From positions 1,519,308-1,583,307 of the forward strand of contig NW_020194684.1 of the NCBI RefSeq assembly GCF_002865645.1: a stretch of 64,000 nucleotides of DNA, written 5' to 3'. A program made the translations under genes and the position numbers. Every line of letters begins with the position of its first letter. Within the stretch, counting starts at the first letter, position 1. This document shows positions 61,601 through 64,000 of the stretch, one piece after another. The notes under the pieces were generated by a model. That model did not search any database. It saw only the letters and a list, made by a program, of their open reading frames with translations, and had not been told where the DNA came from. This DNA comes from Hyaloscypha bicolor E (taxonomy: Eukaryota; Ascomycota; Leotiomycetes; Helotiales; Hyaloscyphaceae).

Positions 61601-64000
61601 TTCTATAAAGCTTTTACTAGGCCTTATCTAATATTTATAAAGTATATCCTATAAATACAGATATAATACTTCTAGTTAGATCTCTAATAAATTATATAAA
61701 GGCCTATATAAGACTATACTATCTATATTAATAAAGTATTTAATATTATTAAGATTAGGAAGTTCCAAAGCTTTATTAGAATTAAAAACCTCTAAGAAAT
61801 CTTTATATTTATTATTTTGGAAATAAATAAGTATCTCTAAAGTCTCTTTCCGGAAAGTATTAATTTACTATATTAAAAACTTCTATTTAGTATTACTAGA
61901 ATTATATAATAAAGTAAAGATCTAGTAACTATTATAAATATATAAAGCCTACTATCTAGAATAGTTATATTTGCCTTTTATTAAGAATAAGACTTAAGGT
62001 ACTAGCTCAGGATACTAGTTAAGCTCCTTACTAAACTCTTTTAGTATTAGGATTTTAATATTATTAGGCTATATAGGTATATATATCTATTATTTCTTAA
62101 TATAGTCTATATATTATATAAGAATTACTTTATAAAATTCTATACTAAAGATAAGGCTATAAGAGCTAATATTCTTATATTTATAGAACCGGAGCTTAAA
62201 AGAATATATTTTACTATAATTATCTATAATAAATACCTTAAGATTATAGGCTTAATAAACCTTAAATCTATTTCTATAAAAGATTATAAATTCTTAGTTA
62301 TATTTAGCTAAGGTAATAAAGCCCTGGCTTTAAGTCTAATTATTATTAAAGAAGTTATAGTCTAATCTAATATTACCGAGTCTGCTATATATTTTTAAAG
62401 TACCTATTTCTAGCTATATTAATCTTACTTAAATAGTTATATAAAGTAATATATCTTTTTTATTATAGCTAAAATTATTAATATTTAAGATTTAATCTTT
62501 CCTTTTTCCTATTTCTTAGGAAGGTCTCCTCTAAAGTACTTCTCTATAGTAATAGTATTAACCTGCTTCTATAGATACTTTAACTTTTCTATAATTTTAG
62601 CCTTATTAAGGTTCTACTAAGCCTATTTAGTATATTTAGAATACTTTATACTTTCTAAAAAGTATTCTTTCTATTTATAAGTCTAATAAACTATACCTAA
62701 AGTAGAACTAGTACTTTATTAAGGCCTTAAAGAGACTAAAGTACTACCTAAAGGTTTCTTATATAATTTTCGGAACTTATTCTTTCTTTTTTAATAGCCT
62801 TATAAATTAGAATTTGCTAAGTTAGAGTTTTTAGAGACAAAGTTACTCTTACTAGACTTCCCTATCTTTACTTTTCTTAATTTAGGATAAGTAATATACT
62901 TTGCTTTCTAAGCTTTCTCAAGCTACTCGGAAATAGATACTGCCTTATTTCCTAAGAGAATAAATATAAGTATCTAATAAGTCTTATAGTTAGATAAAGT
63001 AATATTAAGAGTTTAGACCCGGTCTTATTTAGGATATAAGTTCTAGTTAATTTCGAGACTAATTATCCGAGTATATAATTCGGTAACTATCTTACTATTC
63101 TTCTAATAAAGATCTCAGAGCTCCTTAAAAGTATTTTATTAACGGGTTTAAAGTACTTAAAATATATTAGCCAAGTAGGCCTTAAATTACTTCTAATAGA
63201 CCTTATATAATAGTGGGCTTTACTTTATTATAGCTTCTCAAATATTATAAGATTTATTCCTAAAAATACTTATAGTAAAGTTAATTCTAGAAAAGTATCT
63301 ATTATAAGTTTAAGGTTAGGTCCTAAAAACTACTTTCTAGGAAAATACAAATATTCTCTATTTCTTAAGGAACTTTCTATAATATAAGTCAGGTATCCGG
63401 ACCTTAAAAAGCTTCTCTTAGTCTAAATATATCTTTAGGATATTATATAATAGCTTCTAACAAATAGTATTAAGATTACTCTTAAAGCTTATTATATTAG
63501 GAAAAGAAATGAATTCTAACTTTATTTTAGGAAGTTCTCTAGTAAAAATTACTAAGAAAAAGAAAGTAAACTCACAAATAGAATTTCTATAAGATATAAT
63601 AAACTATAAGATATCCCTAAGAATACTCTTATATTACTCTAATTATAGGATATACTAGTTAATTATATTTACTAATTCTTGCTTTTATTAGAATGCTTTA
63701 ACTTTAGTATATAAGCCCTATTCTATAGCTTAAGTAATAGTAACTCGAATATTAATCTCGATATCTTAATTATTACTAGAATTATTTCCGTTATTATTAC
63801 TAGCTCTCAGAGGCTCCTAAAAGGCCCTATTAAAAGTATTAGATAAGCCTTTACTATTACCCGTATTAGGGTTAATCTAGTTAACTTCCTCTATAGAAAT
63901 AGCTTTAGTAAGGAATTATATATTTTATAGATTTCGAGATATAATTACTTATTAAACTACCTTTTTTAAGAGTAAAGAAATTAGCTTATAAGGTATTTAT
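58700..64000 (-). mobile_element. Gypsy-type retrotransposon, third lineage, runs off window
   Basis: On minus, from right to left: a Gag-like part (about 63,200-62,800), then reverse transcriptase with IIYLDNILIYSR at 61,270-61,229 (YLDD to YLDN), YKLSKCEF and FLGF at about 61,170-61,120, FLGFTNFYYRFI at about 61,010, RNase H at about 60,850-60,500 (IKTNILKFVI), and an integrase part below. Order and motifs are those of Metaviridae/Ty3-gypsy. Fewer stops and higher C/G than the 54-kb copy suggest milder RIP. Only one end lies in the window; LTRs were not paired. Confidence 0.7.

Noticed and set aside
1..64000. tRNA, rRNA or other structured RNA genes
   Set aside because: No cloverleaf with matching A/B boxes and no rRNA-like stretch was seen by eye on either strand.

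Overview
The window looks like a chromosome region of a filamentous ascomycete (Pezizomycotina) with an active or past RIP (repeat-induced point mutation) system. Most of the 64 kb is extremely AT-rich and almost empty of CpA/TpG dinucleotides. The two real genes have short GT-AG introns, fungal secretion signals and fungal protein families. I could not fix genus or order from sequence alone.

Layout. 1-11,640: RIP-degraded block with a recognisable Helitron helicase relic on + (about 4.15-7.13 kb) and a minus-strand coding relic with internal repeats. 11,640-19,620: base composition becomes normal; this island holds two divergent multi-exon genes for secreted proteins, a 833-aa Ser/Thr-rich tandem-repeat protein (minus) and a 332-aa M35-like zinc metalloprotease (plus), sharing a 1.4-kb intergenic region. 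19,620-21,624: AT-rich with short tandem repeats. 21,625-26,060: a three-deep nest, in which a copia-type LTR fragment is split by a short insertion with about 120-bp terminal repeats, itself split by a 2.9-kb TIR transposon coding for a retroviral-type integrase (Ginger-like). 26,409-39,077: a 12.7-kb gypsy-type LTR element (minus). 39,078-44,029: a decayed copia element (plus) with its 3' LTR. 44,030-44,450: a better preserved inverted copy of the same copia end, making a large inverted repeat. 45,281-45,579: solo LTR. 46,609-53,547: a second gypsy element (minus) with both LTRs. 53,731-56,452: copia LTR fragment and a more heavily mutated partial gypsy copy. 56,453-64,000: mixed relics and a third gypsy lineage (minus) that runs off the window.

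The two island genes probably act outside the cell: one at the wall or surface, the other as a secreted protease. Their position inside a repeat desert is the setting in which many fungi keep fast-evolving secreted proteins, but nothing here proves an effector role. Exon-intron models were built by hand: every junction keeps frame, and two acceptors in the protease remain ambiguous. Transposon protein calls rest on motif order read through RIP-created stops; edges are approximate unless repeats define them.
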